From contig NZ_MLBF01000013.1 in NCBI RefSeq assembly GCF_001936615.1, forward strand, positions 41,975 to 105,974: DNA of 64,000 bases, in the 5' to 3' direction. The position numbers were made by a program, and so were the translations under genes. Within the stretch, counting starts at the first letter, position 1; every line of letters begins with the position of its first letter. This document shows, in pieces, positions 34,439 to 43,802 of the stretch. The DNA comes from Desulfosporosinus metallidurans. Lineage in GTDB: Bacteria; Bacillota; Desulfitobacteriia; Desulfitobacteriales; Desulfitobacteriaceae. Below the pieces are notes generated by a model. It did no database searches. It worked only from the letters and a program-made list of their open reading frames with translations, and was not told the origin of the DNA.

Positions 34439-34756
34439 TCATGATTGGAACAACCTAATTAAAGTAATACAAGTCCAGGATAATAACATATAACCTAGAA
34501 AAGATTTTACTGACTTGCTACCTTTAGCGACAACTAGGTCAGAACAGGTGATTAAGCCAACCGCTGTTAACATTACATTTGTTAAAACATACATAGTGTA
34601 GTTAGATAAAGAAGCATACCTGATGTAAACTGCAATTAGGTCAAGTACTGAGAGCATGAATACGGATAATGAGAGCGTAGTGATGAGCGTTGTCCATATT
34701 GACCTTGTTTCTGGATTGACGTTTACCCCAGTAGAACTGATTCTTGAAATTGACAT
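34439..34756 (-). CDS. small membrane protein of unknown family
   Basis: 105 residues with three hydrophobic helices after a polar 20-residue N-terminus. AGAAGGAATT eight bases before the ATG supports translation. No family recognised. It is separate from the neighbouring secreted protein gene by a hairpin at 34883-34904. Confidence 0.6.
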   Translation of the reverse strand: MSISRISSTGVNVNPETRSIWTTLITTLSLSVFMLSVLDLIAVYIRYASLSNYTMYVLTNVMLTAVGLITCSDLVVAKGSKSVKSFLGYMLLSWTCITLIRLFQS

Positions 34757-34882
34757 GTTGAATTCCTTCTTTCGTCTTATGTTTTTTTACTTGGTACCAC
34801 TATAGCACTGCGCTTGGACAAATTATTGTTGTCGACCTTTTGATGGTTATGTATAAGCAGGGAGAGTGGTATAAATAGGAAA

Positions 34883-34904
34883 AGGCGGCTTATTAAAGCC
34901 GCCT
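34883..34904 (-). terminator. terminator after the DUF5667-like gene
   Basis: AGGCGGCT / AGCCGCCT stem with a TTTTCC tail on the minus strand, 17 bases past the stop. Confidence 0.75.
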
Positions 34905-34920
34905 GGTGATTATCGTCAAA

Positions 34921-36051
34921 TTATTTATCCCGCTGATTGCCCTCTTTTTCTCTCCCCTTATCATTTCCGTTCTCTGCCTGTTTGTGCATACCGTCTTTGT
35001 TTTGTTCAGATAACCGGGTGACCGTTGGCGCCGTTGGTGGATTAACTGGAGCAACTGTTACATGAGTTGGCTGACTTTGGGGCGTGGATTGAGCTTGTGG
35101 AGTCGGAGTTTGGTTTAGATTTTTATCCTCATTGTTTTGTTCTCCTTGGTCTTGTTGGTTTTGTTGGTTTTGTTGGTTTTGTTGTTTTTCGTCTTGATCT
35201 CCTTGGTCCTCAACGGAGATCTTTTCTTTCTTCAAGGACTTCTTGAACTCTTTTAAAGCAATTTTGGCTTGATTTTCTAACATTTTAGCATCTGTTACCG
35301 ATGTTCCCGAAGTTGCTGGCGTCGTGCCTGGAGTAGTCACAGTTGTTGTTGTCGTTGGCGTCGTCGTTGTATTTGTTGGTGTCGTTACAGGAGCGACCTT
35401 TGCGCCCTCCTTCTCCATCTTGGCGACAGCCTTCTCCATGGAGCGCACAACATTAAGGGCTAACTTTTGGGCAGCTTGAGGAGGAAGTTTATCCAACAAA
35501 CTACTCAGAACCTGAATATTATTAGTATTAACATTAGAGAGAGCTATGACGAGGTTTTTAGCTGCTTCAGAGCTAGGATCTTTAACTTGAGTAAGAAATT
35601 CCTGCGCCATGGTAATCTTATCTGCGTACTTGTTTAAAGCAACCTGTGCCTCATCGGCTTTATCTTCTTTCATTAGCTTTTGGGCTTCAGCCAAGTTAGC
35701 TAGTGCGTGTCGTTCACTTAATTCAGCTTTTCGCGCTGGATCAAACGTCAGCATGAGCTGGAGTTTTCCGATAAGATCGGTAAACCAGTTGGCCGGAGTA
35801 ACTGTGCTACCACTGGAATCGACAACAGGTGCCGTAATAGCCGAGGTGGTTGTGGTTGTGGTCGGAGTCGATGTTGTTGCTGAGGCAACAGTAGTAGGCA
35901 CGCTTGTAGCCGGCGTCGTAGTGGGTGCTGTGGTTGTTGGAGATGAGGTCACCGTATCCGCCAACGTTGATGTCGTACTCAAAGGGAATGCCAAAAATGC
36001 AACCGTTACACCAATCGCAAGCCTTTTTTTCATCTTATTCATCTTATTCAT
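34921..36051 (-). CDS. secreted Thr/Gln-rich protein with DUF5667-like domain
   Basis: 376 residues. A signal peptide (about residues 1-31, KKRLAIGVTVAFLAFPLSTTSTLA) is followed by a Thr/Pro/Ser-rich linker. A helical domain at about residues 87-215 resembles DUF5667 (LMLTFDPARKAELSERHALANLAEAQKLMKE). A second Thr-rich stretch, a short helix, and a C-terminal tail dominated by Gln and Asn (repeats of QNQ) complete it. AGAGGAG precedes the ATG. It is probably exported and disordered outside the helical core. Simple-sequence tracts make its length likely variable between strains. Confidence 0.78.
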   Translation of the reverse strand: MNKMNKMKKRLAIGVTVAFLAFPLSTTSTLADTVTSSPTTTAPTTTPATSVPTTVASATTSTPTTTTTTSAITAPVVDSSGSTVTPANWFTDLIGKLQLMLTFDPARKAELSERHALANLAEAQKLMKEDKADEAQVALNKYADKITMAQEFLTQVKDPSSEAAKNLVIALSNVNTNNIQVLSSLLDKLPPQAAQKLALNVVRSMEKAVAKMEKEGAKVAPVTTPTNTTTTPTTTTTVTTPGTTPATSGTSVTDAKMLENQAKIALKEFKKSLKKEKISVEDQGDQDEKQQNQQNQQNQQDQGEQNNEDKNLNQTPTPQAQSTPQSQPTHVTVAPVNPPTAPTVTRLSEQNKDGMHKQAENGNDKGREKEGNQRDK

Positions 36052-36275
36052 TGTTCTCCTCTTTCCTTTACCAGTCGTTTACTAGATGCAACGACCTTTA
36101 TTTTGCGAACTATTTTGGGGTTGTTTAACCCTTACATACTATCTTTACGAGCCTAGCCTTATTTTTGAGGGGGTTTGCAGAAAGTTTATTTTTCGTCTGC
36201 AAATTAGGAAATCCCGTCTTTACTTTTCCCAAGGTCATGTTAAAGTAAGAAAGTGAACGTACAGAGGAGGTGGTC

Positions 36276-37226
36276 TTGATTTTCAAACGTAAATTCTTGC
36301 TTCGTTCTATTGTTGAGCTGATCGTGTTTGCCTTGCTTATTGCTCTGCTCGCTGTCATTCAGCTTGTTATGCCCCTCAAATACACCCAACAAATCGTCAT
36401 CCTAACCTATCACCGGGTCAGCGATAACATGCCCAATCCCTGGGACAGCCGTGAAACCGTCACTCCGCAACAATTTCGAGAACATCTTGCATTTTTAAAA
36501 GACCACGGCTTCCATGTCATGGCCCTTAATGACGCTCTAACGACTTTGCAAGATCCTCAGAAAGCTATTACGCCTAACTCTGTCGTCCTTACCTTCGACG
36601 ACGGAGACCGAACTTATGCTGAAAACGCCGTACCCATCTTGAGAGATTTTCAGTATCCTAGCACAGAATTTATCATAGGCAAAGCGTCCTTATTCTCAAA
36701 AAAAGACTATCTTTCGTGGCCGGAAATCCGCGATCTTGCCAAAGACCCGCTTATCACCTTGCATTCCCATACGTTTAATGCTCATGCGACCATACAAGCA
36801 GAGGGGAAAACCTACTTTGCGACAGATCCCTTATATTTACCCAGAGAGCATCAAATGGAATCGCCATCAGACTACCAGCGCCGGATTCTTCATGATTTCA
36901 AACAAGAACAAGATCTTTTCCAAAAGTACCTAGGCAGAAACGACAACGTCATCGCTCTACCGTATGGTCATGCTGCAAAGTCGTTCATTTCTCTCGCCCA
37001 AGAATCCGGTTATTCCTACGTACTGACCCAAGATCGAACCCAAGCCAATTATCACAAAGTGGATCCCACTCACATCTTCCGCCTCGATGTAGGAAATCGG
37101 ATCACAGATACCAGCAGGCTCTCTCTCCTCCTTAAAGGACTGACTTCTTCCGGCCCACTACACGGTATTTTTTGGCTTAAGGTTAAGTACAATCAAATTC
37201 TCTTTGACTTCTCACCGCGATTTTAG
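36276..37226 (+). CDS. membrane-anchored polysaccharide deacetylase
   Basis: 316 residues. One N-terminal membrane anchor is followed by a CE4/NodB domain of the PgaB/IcaB type: VILTYHRV, VVLTFDDGDRTY (catalytic Asp pair), ITLHSHTFNAH (metal His), ALPYGH. It probably removes acetyl groups from an extracellular N-acetylglucosamine polymer. A GTG two codons upstream lies in the AGGAGG itself, so the TTG at 36276 was chosen. It is divergent from the DUF5667-like gene with a 224-base spacer that I could not resolve into promoters. Confidence 0.88.
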   Translation: MIFKRKFLLRSIVELIVFALLIALLAVIQLVMPLKYTQQIVILTYHRVSDNMPNPWDSRETVTPQQFREHLAFLKDHGFHVMALNDALTTLQDPQKAITPNSVVLTFDDGDRTYAENAVPILRDFQYPSTEFIIGKASLFSKKDYLSWPEIRDLAKDPLITLHSHTFNAHATIQAEGKTYFATDPLYLPREHQMESPSDYQRRILHDFKQEQDLFQKYLGRNDNVIALPYGHAAKSFISLAQESGYSYVLTQDRTQANYHKVDPTHIFRLDVGNRITDTSRLSLLLKGLTSSGPLHGIFWLKVKYNQILFDFSPRF

Positions 37227-37228
37227 AA

Positions 37229-37276
37229 AAAATCCTTCCCTGTCCATTCTATGAAAGAACGATTGGGAAGGATTTT
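37229..37276 (+). terminator. terminator of the deacetylase gene
   Basis: AAAATCCTTCCC / GGGAAGGATTTT, a 12-bp stem right after the stop codon. It probably also serves the convergent TVP38 gene. Confidence 0.85.
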
Positions 37277-37299
37277 CTATGGGTGATCACCACTGTTTA

Positions 37300-37959
37300 T
37301 TATTGCACTCGGCGTTTGTTGAGAAGATATCCCGTACTCCAGAAAACAATGAGGGCAACAGCACCCAAAACCAGCCAGATCCAAGTTTCCCGGGCGACCC
37401 CCAAAAATACGAGCGCAGTTCCAACATAATAAGGGATCATGGATAAGGCGGCTGTCCAAAGATACGTCCAGAGTTTCATGGATGGCATTGCACCTGCTAT
37501 GTAATTGACGGCAAATGCTGGAATGGGGAGTAAACGGGCTACTAATAACCCGATTGACCCCTTGCCCTTAACCCAATGATCAACGGTATTAAACCGTTCT
37601 GGTGTGATCAGCTTTTGCATCAACGTTTTCCCATAGAATCGTACAATAAAAAAGATAACCAGTGCACTAAGCGTAGAACCCAACCACGCTAAGAAAATCC
37701 CTTCATAGATGCCATAGATTTTTAAAAACATTACCACTAGCCCTTCAGAGGGTATAGGCGTCATACAGAGTGCTGTCATCAGTAAAATGGCAAAAACGAC
37801 TCCCATCGCTCCCCAGGCCTGAATGATCACGGAAATCTCATTCCGTCGGTCAAAATAGAAAAACGCTGCGATAAGGATAACAAAGGCAGCGATAATAACC
37901 CCTGTCCATCCATACTTGAGCAAATTATGTTTGTGTTTGTCTCCAACCGTCTGAGCCAT
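37300..37959 (-). CDS. TVP38/TMEM64-family (DedA-like) membrane protein
   Basis: 219 residues, five or six hydrophobic segments. The family core is visible: PIPSEGLVVMFLKIYGIYEGIFLAWLGSTLSALVIFFIVRFYG and RLLPIPAFAVNYIAGAM. The longest ORF starts ten codons upstream, but AAGGGGAG eight bases before the ATG at 37959 fixes the start. DedA/VTT proteins are linked to lipid scrambling and envelope homeostasis; the role here is unknown. Confidence 0.88.
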   Translation of the reverse strand: MAQTVGDKHKHNLLKYGWTGVIIAAFVILIAAFFYFDRRNEISVIIQAWGAMGVVFAILLMTALCMTPIPSEGLVVMFLKIYGIYEGIFLAWLGSTLSALVIFFIVRFYGKTLMQKLITPERFNTVDHWVKGKGSIGLLVARLLPIPAFAVNYIAGAMPSMKLWTYLWTAALSMIPYYVGTALVFLGVARETWIWLVLGAVALIVFWSTGYLLNKRRVQ

Positions 37960-38104
37960 CGGTCTTTCTCCCCTTTTCATCAACATCATTAATACACCTT
38001 CAGTGTATCGTCCCCCAACTTACGTTGGGTTATTTATTGATGATCTCATTATAACCTATAGCGGTTGTGCTGTACTCCATGTGCCTAGAGGAAAAAAGTG
38101 ATAA

Positions 38105-38155
38105 CTAAAAAAATAGCGGTTTAGATGTCCCTCAAAAGAGAAATTCTAAATCGCC
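38105..38155 (-). terminator. terminator of the pyroglutamate operon
   Basis: Minus strand GGCGATTTAGA / ATCTAAACCGC stem followed by TATTTTTTT, 43 bases past the pcp stop. A second hairpin, GTCAGTTA.CAAAG / CTTTG.TAACTGAC (38174-38206), spans the stop codon itself. Confidence 0.75.
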
Positions 38156-38197
38156 GTCCAACACACATTAGGAAGTCAGTTAACAAAGCGTCCTTTG

Positions 38198-38818
38198 CTA
38201 ACTGACCAACGTTTCCACGGTCGTAGCAATTGCAATTTCCAGAGCTCTTACCACGGTTTCTTTGCTCATGGTCGGCTGACCTGCCTGAGCGATCCCCTGT
38301 TCGGGTAGGTAAGGGATATGGATAAAACCCCCTGGAAGCTTCGATCCGGTTTCTGTTAAGAAATGCTGCAGTCCATAGAAGAGATGGTTGCACACAAAGG
38401 TCCCTGCGCTGTCAGAGACCGAGGCCGGGATTCCAGCAGCACGAAGACGAGCGACAATCTCCTTAATCGGCAGGCTTGACCAGTATGCCGCAGGTCCGCC
38501 TTCCGCAATCGGTTGATCCACAGGTTGTTGCCCCAGATTGTCCTTAATCCTTGCGTCATCCACATTGATTGCGACACGCTCAATGGTGATGTCCGGTCTT
38601 CCTCCGGCCTGCCCGATGCAAAGAACAGCTTGGGGCTCCTCCTGTTGGATGAACTGTTTTAAAAGGTCGACAGAATGCCCAAAAGCCGTGGGTAATTGTT
38701 TGGCAGCCACTCTATAACCGTAGATCTCCCGTTCAGCCAGCTGGAGCACTGCTTCCCAGGAGGGGTTGGTGGTTTCTCCACCGAAGGGATCAAACCCTGT
38801 CAGTAAAACTTTCTTCAT
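38198..38818 (-). CDS. pcp: pyroglutamyl-peptidase I
   Basis: 206 residues. A cytoplasmic cysteine peptidase that removes N-terminal 5-oxoproline. The catalytic triad is Glu80 (ITIERVAIN), Cys143 ([13 protein letters not shown]) and His167 ([10 protein letters not shown]). The N-terminus [10 protein letters not shown] is diagnostic. It is the last gene of the pyroglutamate operon, so the oxoproline released here can be opened by PxpABC. Confidence 0.96.
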   Translation of the reverse strand: MKKVLLTGFDPFGGETTNPSWEAVLQLAEREIYGYRVAAKQLPTAFGHSVDLLKQFIQQEEPQAVLCIGQAGGRPDITIERVAINVDDARIKDNLGQQPVDQPIAEGGPAAYWSSLPIKEIVARLRAAGIPASVSDSAGTFVCNHLFYGLQHFLTETGSKLPGGFIHIPYLPEQGIAQAGQPTMSKETVVRALEIAIATTVETLVS

Positions 38819-38865
38819 ATATCTCCTTCTGACGTCCTCTTAAGGGACGTTCGAACGTTTCTTTC

Positions 38866-39624
38866 TTATACCTGCCGAATGGCCACCTCGCGCTTCTCCA
38901 GGGCCTCTCGCAAGGTCTGAGCGTGAACTAAAGCTTCTGGCTCGTCTCCGTGGAGGCAAACCGTTTCAGCCAGCAGCGGGACTTCCTGACCGTCCAAGCT
39001 GAGTACGCTCCCTTTCTCCAACATGTTCAACAAGCGCTCAGCCATCATGGTGCCGGAGTGGACCATGGCCTGCGGATGAGAGCGGGGAACTAAGGTTCCG
39101 TCCGTTTGGTAATTCCTGTCCGCAAAAACTTCGGAAACCGTGCGGAGTCCTGCGGCTTGTCCAGCCACGATCAGGAGACTTCCCGAGAGCGCAAATAACC
39201 TCAGTTCTGGATCGAAATCCCGGACCGCCCCGGCAATTGCCTCCGCAACAGAGCGATCGACGGCGGCTTTGTTATACAGTGCTCCGTGGGGTTTAACATG
39301 AACCAAACGGCCCCCTTCGGCCCGGACAAAAGCAGCTAAAGCGCCAATCTGATACAAGACTAAGTCATAGATTTCCCCTGGGCTATAGGGGATCCAACGC
39401 CTTCCGAATCCTTGCACATCTGGTAATCCTGGATGGGCCCCGATCGCCACGTTATGAGCCATCGCCCTTTTTACGGTATTGTGCATCACGGTGAAATCCC
39501 CGGCATGCAGCCCACATGCGATATTGGCGGAAGAAACAAGCCGAAGAACTGCTTCGTCCGACCCCACTTGAAACATCCCGTAACTCTCTCCCAAATCACA
39601 GTTTACATCCACACTTCGTCGCAT
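38866..39624 (-). CDS. pxpA: 5-oxoprolinase subunit PxpA (LamB/YcsF family)
   Basis: 252 residues. The signature VDVNCDLGESYG at the N-terminus and SANIACGLHAGD, AIGAHPGLPD and VKPHGALYN identify LamB/YcsF. With PxpB and PxpC it forms the ATP-dependent prokaryotic 5-oxoprolinase giving glutamate. It lies two bases after the DUF979 gene; GGAGGG precedes the ATG. Confidence 0.95.
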   Translation of the reverse strand: MRRSVDVNCDLGESYGMFQVGSDEAVLRLVSSANIACGLHAGDFTVMHNTVKRAMAHNVAIGAHPGLPDVQGFGRRWIPYSPGEIYDLVLYQIGALAAFVRAEGGRLVHVKPHGALYNKAAVDRSVAEAIAGAVRDFDPELRLFALSGSLLIVAGQAAGLRTVSEVFADRNYQTDGTLVPRSHPQAMVHSGTMMAERLLNMLEKGSVLSLDGQEVPLLAETVCLHGDEPEALVHAQTLREALEKREVAIRQV

Positions 39625-39626
39625 AC

Positions 39627-40592
39627 TTAATGCCCTCCTAGAGCGAGAAAATACATAAAAAAGATATTGGCGGTGAGTAAAATTAAAGCGGTCGGGATTT
39701 GAGCTTTGATCACTTGGTATTTATCCGGCAAATCCAGCAGAGCCGCGGGGACAATATTGAAGTTAGCCGCCATAGGAGTCATTAAAGTCCCACAATAGCC
39801 GGAAAACATTCCGAGTGCGGCTAAGGTATTCGCAGATGCTCCGTGCATGTGAATGAGCAGCGGGACAGCAATTCCTGCGGTCATCACCGGAAAGGCGGCG
39901 AAAGCATTCCCCATGATCATGGTAAATAGGGCCATGCCGACGCAATAGGCAACTACTACGGCAAACGTGTTATGGACCGGGATGACATTTGTAACGATTT
40001 TGGAAATGGCTGTACCTACGCCCCCTGCAGCAAAGAGTGCTCCGAGAGTGGCTAACATCTGAGGCAAAATGGCGGCCCAGCCAATTGCATCCATGAGACG
40101 TCGACCTTCATTGATAGCTCGCTGTGGAGTATCCCGGGTAATAATAAGCGCCACAATCAAAGCAATGACTCCGGCAGAGCCCAAGCTCACTAAGGTCACA
40201 TTTTTCGGATCAAGCAAGGGAATGCCGCCAATTTTTGTATTATTAAGGGCAACAGTTCCGATCATGGTAATTGTTGGGATCAACAAAGTCGGCAGAAACA
40301 CCCAGTTGCGAAGCTTTGAAGCATATTTCAGGCGTTCTGTGCGTGAACGCTCATCATAATGCCCCAAACGAACCCCACCAAAACCGGCTAAAGCGACAAT
40401 TACAAGAACAATTCCCCCCATGTAAACTGGAGGAATTTGTTGCCCGAAGAGAAACGTGAGTGCGTAGAGTCCCCAAAATGACCCGGTCGTCCAGCGCCGG
40501 AGATTTTTCTGATCCCGAAAACTCAAGAAACTTACGACCAACAGAATAATCCCAGTCAGAACATAAATCGTATTTAACGATAAAATCATCAA
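39627..40592 (-). CDS. DUF979 membrane protein
   Basis: 321 residues with about nine hydrophobic helices. DUF979 proteins are encoded with DUF969 proteins, usually beside pcp/pxp genes, and the pair is a predicted two-part permease. Placement inside the oxoproline operon suggests uptake of pyroglutamate or a pyroglutamyl peptide (inference). GMFSGYCGTLMTPMAANFNIVPA is a loop of transporter type. It overlaps the DUF969 gene by 4 bases (ATGA). Confidence 0.88.
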   Translation of the reverse strand: MMILSLNTIYVLTGIILLVVSFLSFRDQKNLRRWTTGSFWGLYALTFLFGQQIPPVYMGGIVLVIVALAGFGGVRLGHYDERSRTERLKYASKLRNWVFLPTLLIPTITMIGTVALNNTKIGGIPLLDPKNVTLVSLGSAGVIALIVALIITRDTPQRAINEGRRLMDAIGWAAILPQMLATLGALFAAGGVGTAISKIVTNVIPVHNTFAVVVAYCVGMALFTMIMGNAFAAFPVMTAGIAVPLLIHMHGASANTLAALGMFSGYCGTLMTPMAANFNIVPAALLDLPDKYQVIKAQIPTALILLTANIFFMYFLALGGH

Positions 40593-41320
40593 TCTACTCC
40601 TCCTTGACCACTATTTTTTGTGCTGGCCAGACTGGGCTCCATCTTCGGGGTAGCCGGGTACTCCCTAGCTAAACTCCGGTCGAGAAGGAATAACCGAACC
40701 GAGTGGACGAGGAAAGCGGTGATCGCGGTGGGAATTCCCCACATAGCCATCCCTATCGGCGTGACCGGAATATTGAGCTGATCAAAAAATCCCTTCATTA
40801 GAAGGATGGCTCCGATGGCAATAAAGATATCTTCACCAAAAAAAAGACCGATATTATCGACGGCTGCAGAATGGGCCCGAATTTTATACTGGGTGGCGTC
40901 AGAAATTGGGCCAAATTTGGCCTTAGCTGCGCCTTCCGCCATGGGGGCAACCAAGGGACGTACCATTTGCGCATGTCCACCAAGGCTTGTTAAGCCCAAA
41001 GCGGAGGAAAGTTCACGCAATAACAGATATAAAATCAGGAGTCGTCCGGTCGTCGCCGCTTTAACCTTTCCAATCAGGGCTTCAGCCTGTTCTTTTAGGC
41101 CATACCGTTCCATGAGCCCAATGACCGGCAAGATCAAGATGAAGAGAGACATGTAGCGGTTGGTGACAAACGAGGTGCCAAATTGGGCTAAAATTTTAGT
41201 AAGGGGTAAGTGGGCAACAATGCCCGTGACCAGTCCAGCCACGGTAACAACAATGAGCGGGTTAAAGCGTAGGATAAACCCCACAATCACAATGAGGACA
41301 CCGAGTAGAGACCACATCAT
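40589..41320 (-). CDS. DUF969 membrane protein
   Basis: 243 residues, six or so helices. It is the partner of DUF979, with a 4-base overlap indicating coupled translation. Motifs such as LRELSSALGLTSLGGHAQMVRP and IRAHSAAVDNIGLFFGEDIF are conserved-looking membrane loops. A role in pyroglutamate transport is inferred only from operon context. Confidence 0.88.
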   Translation of the reverse strand: MMWSLLGVLIVIVGFILRFNPLIVVTVAGLVTGIVAHLPLTKILAQFGTSFVTNRYMSLFILILPVIGLMERYGLKEQAEALIGKVKAATTGRLLILYLLLRELSSALGLTSLGGHAQMVRPLVAPMAEGAAKAKFGPISDATQYKIRAHSAAVDNIGLFFGEDIFIAIGAILLMKGFFDQLNIPVTPIGMAMWGIPTAITAFLVHSVRLFLLDRSLAREYPATPKMEPSLASTKNSGQGGVD

Positions 41321-41366
41321 TGTATCTTCCTCTCCTTTTAACGTTCAGATTTAATTTGTTTTGAAC

Positions 41367-42311
41367 TTAAGCAAGTGCCAACGTGCTAAGTAATCTCTCT
41401 TGTTCACGACGTAATGACTGAGCCTCTTCCAAGTCAATCGACCGAAAGCGAACGCTCTGTCCGGGTCGGAGCTGGGCCAGGGAGCTGAAATCCACCGAGG
41501 CCACGACCCCGATGACTGGGTAGCCTCCTGTCGTCTGGTGATCTGCCGCTAGAATAATCGGTTGTCCATCAGGGGGTACCTGGACCACCCCAAAGACCAC
41601 AGCATCAGAAATCAGGGCTGCGCCTTTTGCAAGATTTAACGCCCTGCCTTGTAAGCGGTACCCCATTCGGTTGCTTTGAGGAGTGACAACGTATAACGTC
41701 GAATAAAATAAATCCAAAGTTTCCCGAGAAAACAATTCCTCATGCAATCCGGGCACCACTCGTAGTGTGCAAACATCAGGGTAATGGGGTACAAGTTCCG
41801 GGACTAAAAACCGGGTTATGGGCCGTTTTTGGGGAGTGGACTTAGGGACCGCAGAAAGAATATCTTCTCGTACTAAAGCTCTCCCATTCATACCACCCAG
41901 GCTGGCCGGAAGGTAGGTCGACCCACTTCCCAGAATCATGTTGACGTCCAGCCCACCTGAGGCGATCAGATAAGCGCGACAGCCTTCAGTGATAACCCCG
42001 ATATCCAGCACATCTCCCGGTTCGACGGGAAAAGTTCGCCAATTCTCCACGCTTTGACCGTTCAGCGTATACACACCAGTCCCTCCGGTAATCGTGAGGA
42101 CTGTTCGGGATAAGATTTGAGCCTTGATTCCTTGGATTGTCATCTCGAGCCCCGGTGAATTGCGCGGGTTACCCACGAGTAGATTCCCGATCTGCAGAGC
42201 CCAAGGATCCATGGCCCCTGCCGTGGGAACACCGTATTGTCCGTACCCTCCCCGGCCCAAATCCTGCAGGGTGGACAAGGGGCCGGCGCGTAGAATTCTC
42301 AAAATCTTCAC
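41367..42311 (-). CDS. pxpC: 5-oxoprolinase subunit PxpC (KipA / biotin-dependent carboxyltransferase family)
   Basis: 314 residues. LRAGPLSTLQDLGRGGYGQYGVPTAGAMD at the N-terminus, NRMGYRLQG and ILAADHQTTGGYPVIGVVASVD are the diagnostic motifs of the KipA/PxpC (urea amidolyase subunit 2-like) fold. It overlaps pxpB by 4 bases and acts with PxpA and PxpB. Confidence 0.95.
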   Translation of the reverse strand: MKILRILRAGPLSTLQDLGRGGYGQYGVPTAGAMDPWALQIGNLLVGNPRNSPGLEMTIQGIKAQILSRTVLTITGGTGVYTLNGQSVENWRTFPVEPGDVLDIGVITEGCRAYLIASGGLDVNMILGSGSTYLPASLGGMNGRALVREDILSAVPKSTPQKRPITRFLVPELVPHYPDVCTLRVVPGLHEELFSRETLDLFYSTLYVVTPQSNRMGYRLQGRALNLAKGAALISDAVVFGVVQVPPDGQPIILAADHQTTGGYPVIGVVASVDFSSLAQLRPGQSVRFRSIDLEEAQSLRREQERLLSTLALA

Positions 42312-43003
42312 GAGCGTTTCCCTTCCAATTCGTTGTAATCTTTTCGACTAATGGGCATAAACCGAACTCTGTCCCCACTACGCAGCATAGTCGGTGGGTT
42401 ATAATTGGCATCAAATAGGCTGAGGGGCGTCCGGCCAATCAGTTGCCAACCTCCGGGTGAAGCTAAGGGATAGAGGCCTGTCTGTTGCCCAGCAATTCCC
42501 ACCGAACCTTGTGGGACAAGCGACCGAGGGCTGATGAGACGGGGTGTAGCGAGCTCAGGATCCAGACCGCCCATATAAGGGAAACCTGGCATGAACCCGA
42601 TCATGTAGACTAAATACTCTGAGGCTGTGTGCCTGGCGATCACTTCCTCAACCGTGAGCTTGTGGTAATCTGCGACATGTTTCAGATCCGGCCCAAATTC
42701 ACCACCGTAACATACGGGAATTTCTACTTTCCGGAGGAGAGCCGGCCGAGAAGTATCCATTTCAATCTCTGTACTTCGGTGATGAACCTCTTCGACAAGG
42801 TTTAGCATTTCAAGATAACTGCTCCCAGGACGATAAAAGACTGTAACGGAATGGTAGGTTGGAATCAGTTCTAAAATGCGCTCATCTTGAAGATGACTCA
42901 GATGATTGAAAAAATTCTGAACCTTTTCAAAACCTTCTTCACTAATTGTTTCTTGAAACTGGACATGGAGCGCCCCATCCCCATAAGGCAGAACTTTAAA
43001 CAA
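42308..43003 (-). CDS. pxpB: 5-oxoprolinase subunit PxpB (KipI family)
   Basis: 231 residues. Motifs VEVHH-like RSTEIE, PVCYGGEFGPDLKHVA, YMIGFMPGFPYMGGLD and GSVGIAGQQTGLYPLASPGGWQLIGRTP are those of KipI/PxpB. The longest ORF begins at a GTG touching the GGAGGGA site; the TTG at 43003, eight bases downstream of it, is the likelier start. It is the first gene of the six-gene operon. Confidence 0.94.
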   Translation of the reverse strand: MFKVLPYGDGALHVQFQETISEEGFEKVQNFFNHLSHLQDERILELIPTYHSVTVFYRPGSSYLEMLNLVEEVHHRSTEIEMDTSRPALLRKVEIPVCYGGEFGPDLKHVADYHKLTVEEVIARHTASEYLVYMIGFMPGFPYMGGLDPELATPRLISPRSLVPQGSVGIAGQQTGLYPLASPGGWQLIGRTPLSLFDANYNPPTMLRSGDRVRFMPISRKDYNELEGKRS

Positions 43004-43485
43004 CGAGATCACTCCCTCCGCAACGATCTTTCTTAACTTTCAATATTTACAAATATTTTACATTACATCATTTAACAGATAATCCTAATTAACTTTAATA
43101 AGTATTTTTCATCCATTTAACAGCTACTCCTTTCATACTTTGAAATTAACAAAAGACACCCCTTGAAGATTGTTTCGAATCTTCAAAGAGCGTCATTGCT
43201 CAGTTGGAATTTATACTTAAATTATCACTTTATCAGCCTACTGACAAGGTAAACTTTAAAAGAATACAGTATTAGTAGTGATTTAACATCTCTAAGCCTC
43301 TAACTACGCCGTCTTAGTTGTGATTACAAGGATGATACAAAGTATAAAGTCAGGACTTTGCAGCTTGTCGCAATTCGTGTCCAATTGGGTGTCACAGTGC
43401 GGAAGAATAAATTGGAGTTCTTTTTTCAATGGGCACAATACCTTCCTCTATTTTAGGGTTTTTTGTTGCGCAGTCTTCAGCAAAA

Positions 43486-43519
43486 CAAAGGGTCTCGCAT
43501 TAATGTGCGAGACCCTTTG
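43486..43519 (-). terminator. distal terminator of the tRNA cluster
   Basis: CAAAGGGTCTCGCA / TGCGAGACCCTTTG, a 14-bp stem with a TTTTGC tail on the minus strand. Confidence 0.8.
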
Positions 43520-43531
43520 CTTGAGACAAAA

Positions 43532-43557
43532 GCACCGGGAAAAACAATTCCCGGTGC
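43532..43557 (-). terminator. proximal terminator of the tRNA cluster
   Basis: Perfect 10-bp stem GCACCGGGAA / TTCCCGGTGC with TTTTGT on the minus strand, 13 bases after tRNA-His. Confidence 0.8.
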
Positions 43558-43570
43558 GACTTTTACATTA

Positions 43571-43647
43571 TGGGGTGGGTGATGGGGCTTGAACCCACGA
43601 ATGCCGGAGCCACAACCCGGTGCGTTAACCACTTCGCCACACCCACC
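43571..43647 (-). tRNA. tRNA-His (GUG anticodon)
   Basis: 77 bases including encoded CCA and the extra 5' G opposite C73 that is specific to histidine tRNAs. Acceptor GTGGGTG / CACCCAC; anticodon GTG in GGTTGTGGCTCC. Confidence 0.96.
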
Positions 43648-43663
43648 ATAGGGACTATTTTTT

Positions 43664-43740
43664 TGGTGCGCCTGGAGAGATTCGAACCCCCGACAACCTG
43701 CTTAGAAGGCAGATGCTCTATCCAACTGAGCTACAGGCGC
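43664..43740 (-). tRNA. tRNA-Arg (UCU anticodon)
   Basis: 77 bases with encoded CCA. Acceptor GCGCCTG / CAGGCGC; anticodon loop CTTCTAA gives TCT. Second of three tRNAs in a row. Confidence 0.96.
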
Positions 43741-43802
43741 AGTTCAAAGGATTCTGTTGTCAACCCAGGTTACCCATTACAGCGGAGAAAAGTTGGGAAT
43801 AA

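Larger units (their letters stand above)
43013..43570. other. intergenic region, mostly AT-rich, with three hairpins
   Basis: It separates the pyroglutamate operon from the tRNA cluster. Hairpins: TTGAAGATT / AATCTTCAA (43163-43186), and two strong ones near the tRNAs listed separately. The part from 43190 to 43440 has no feature I can support. Confidence 0.6.
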
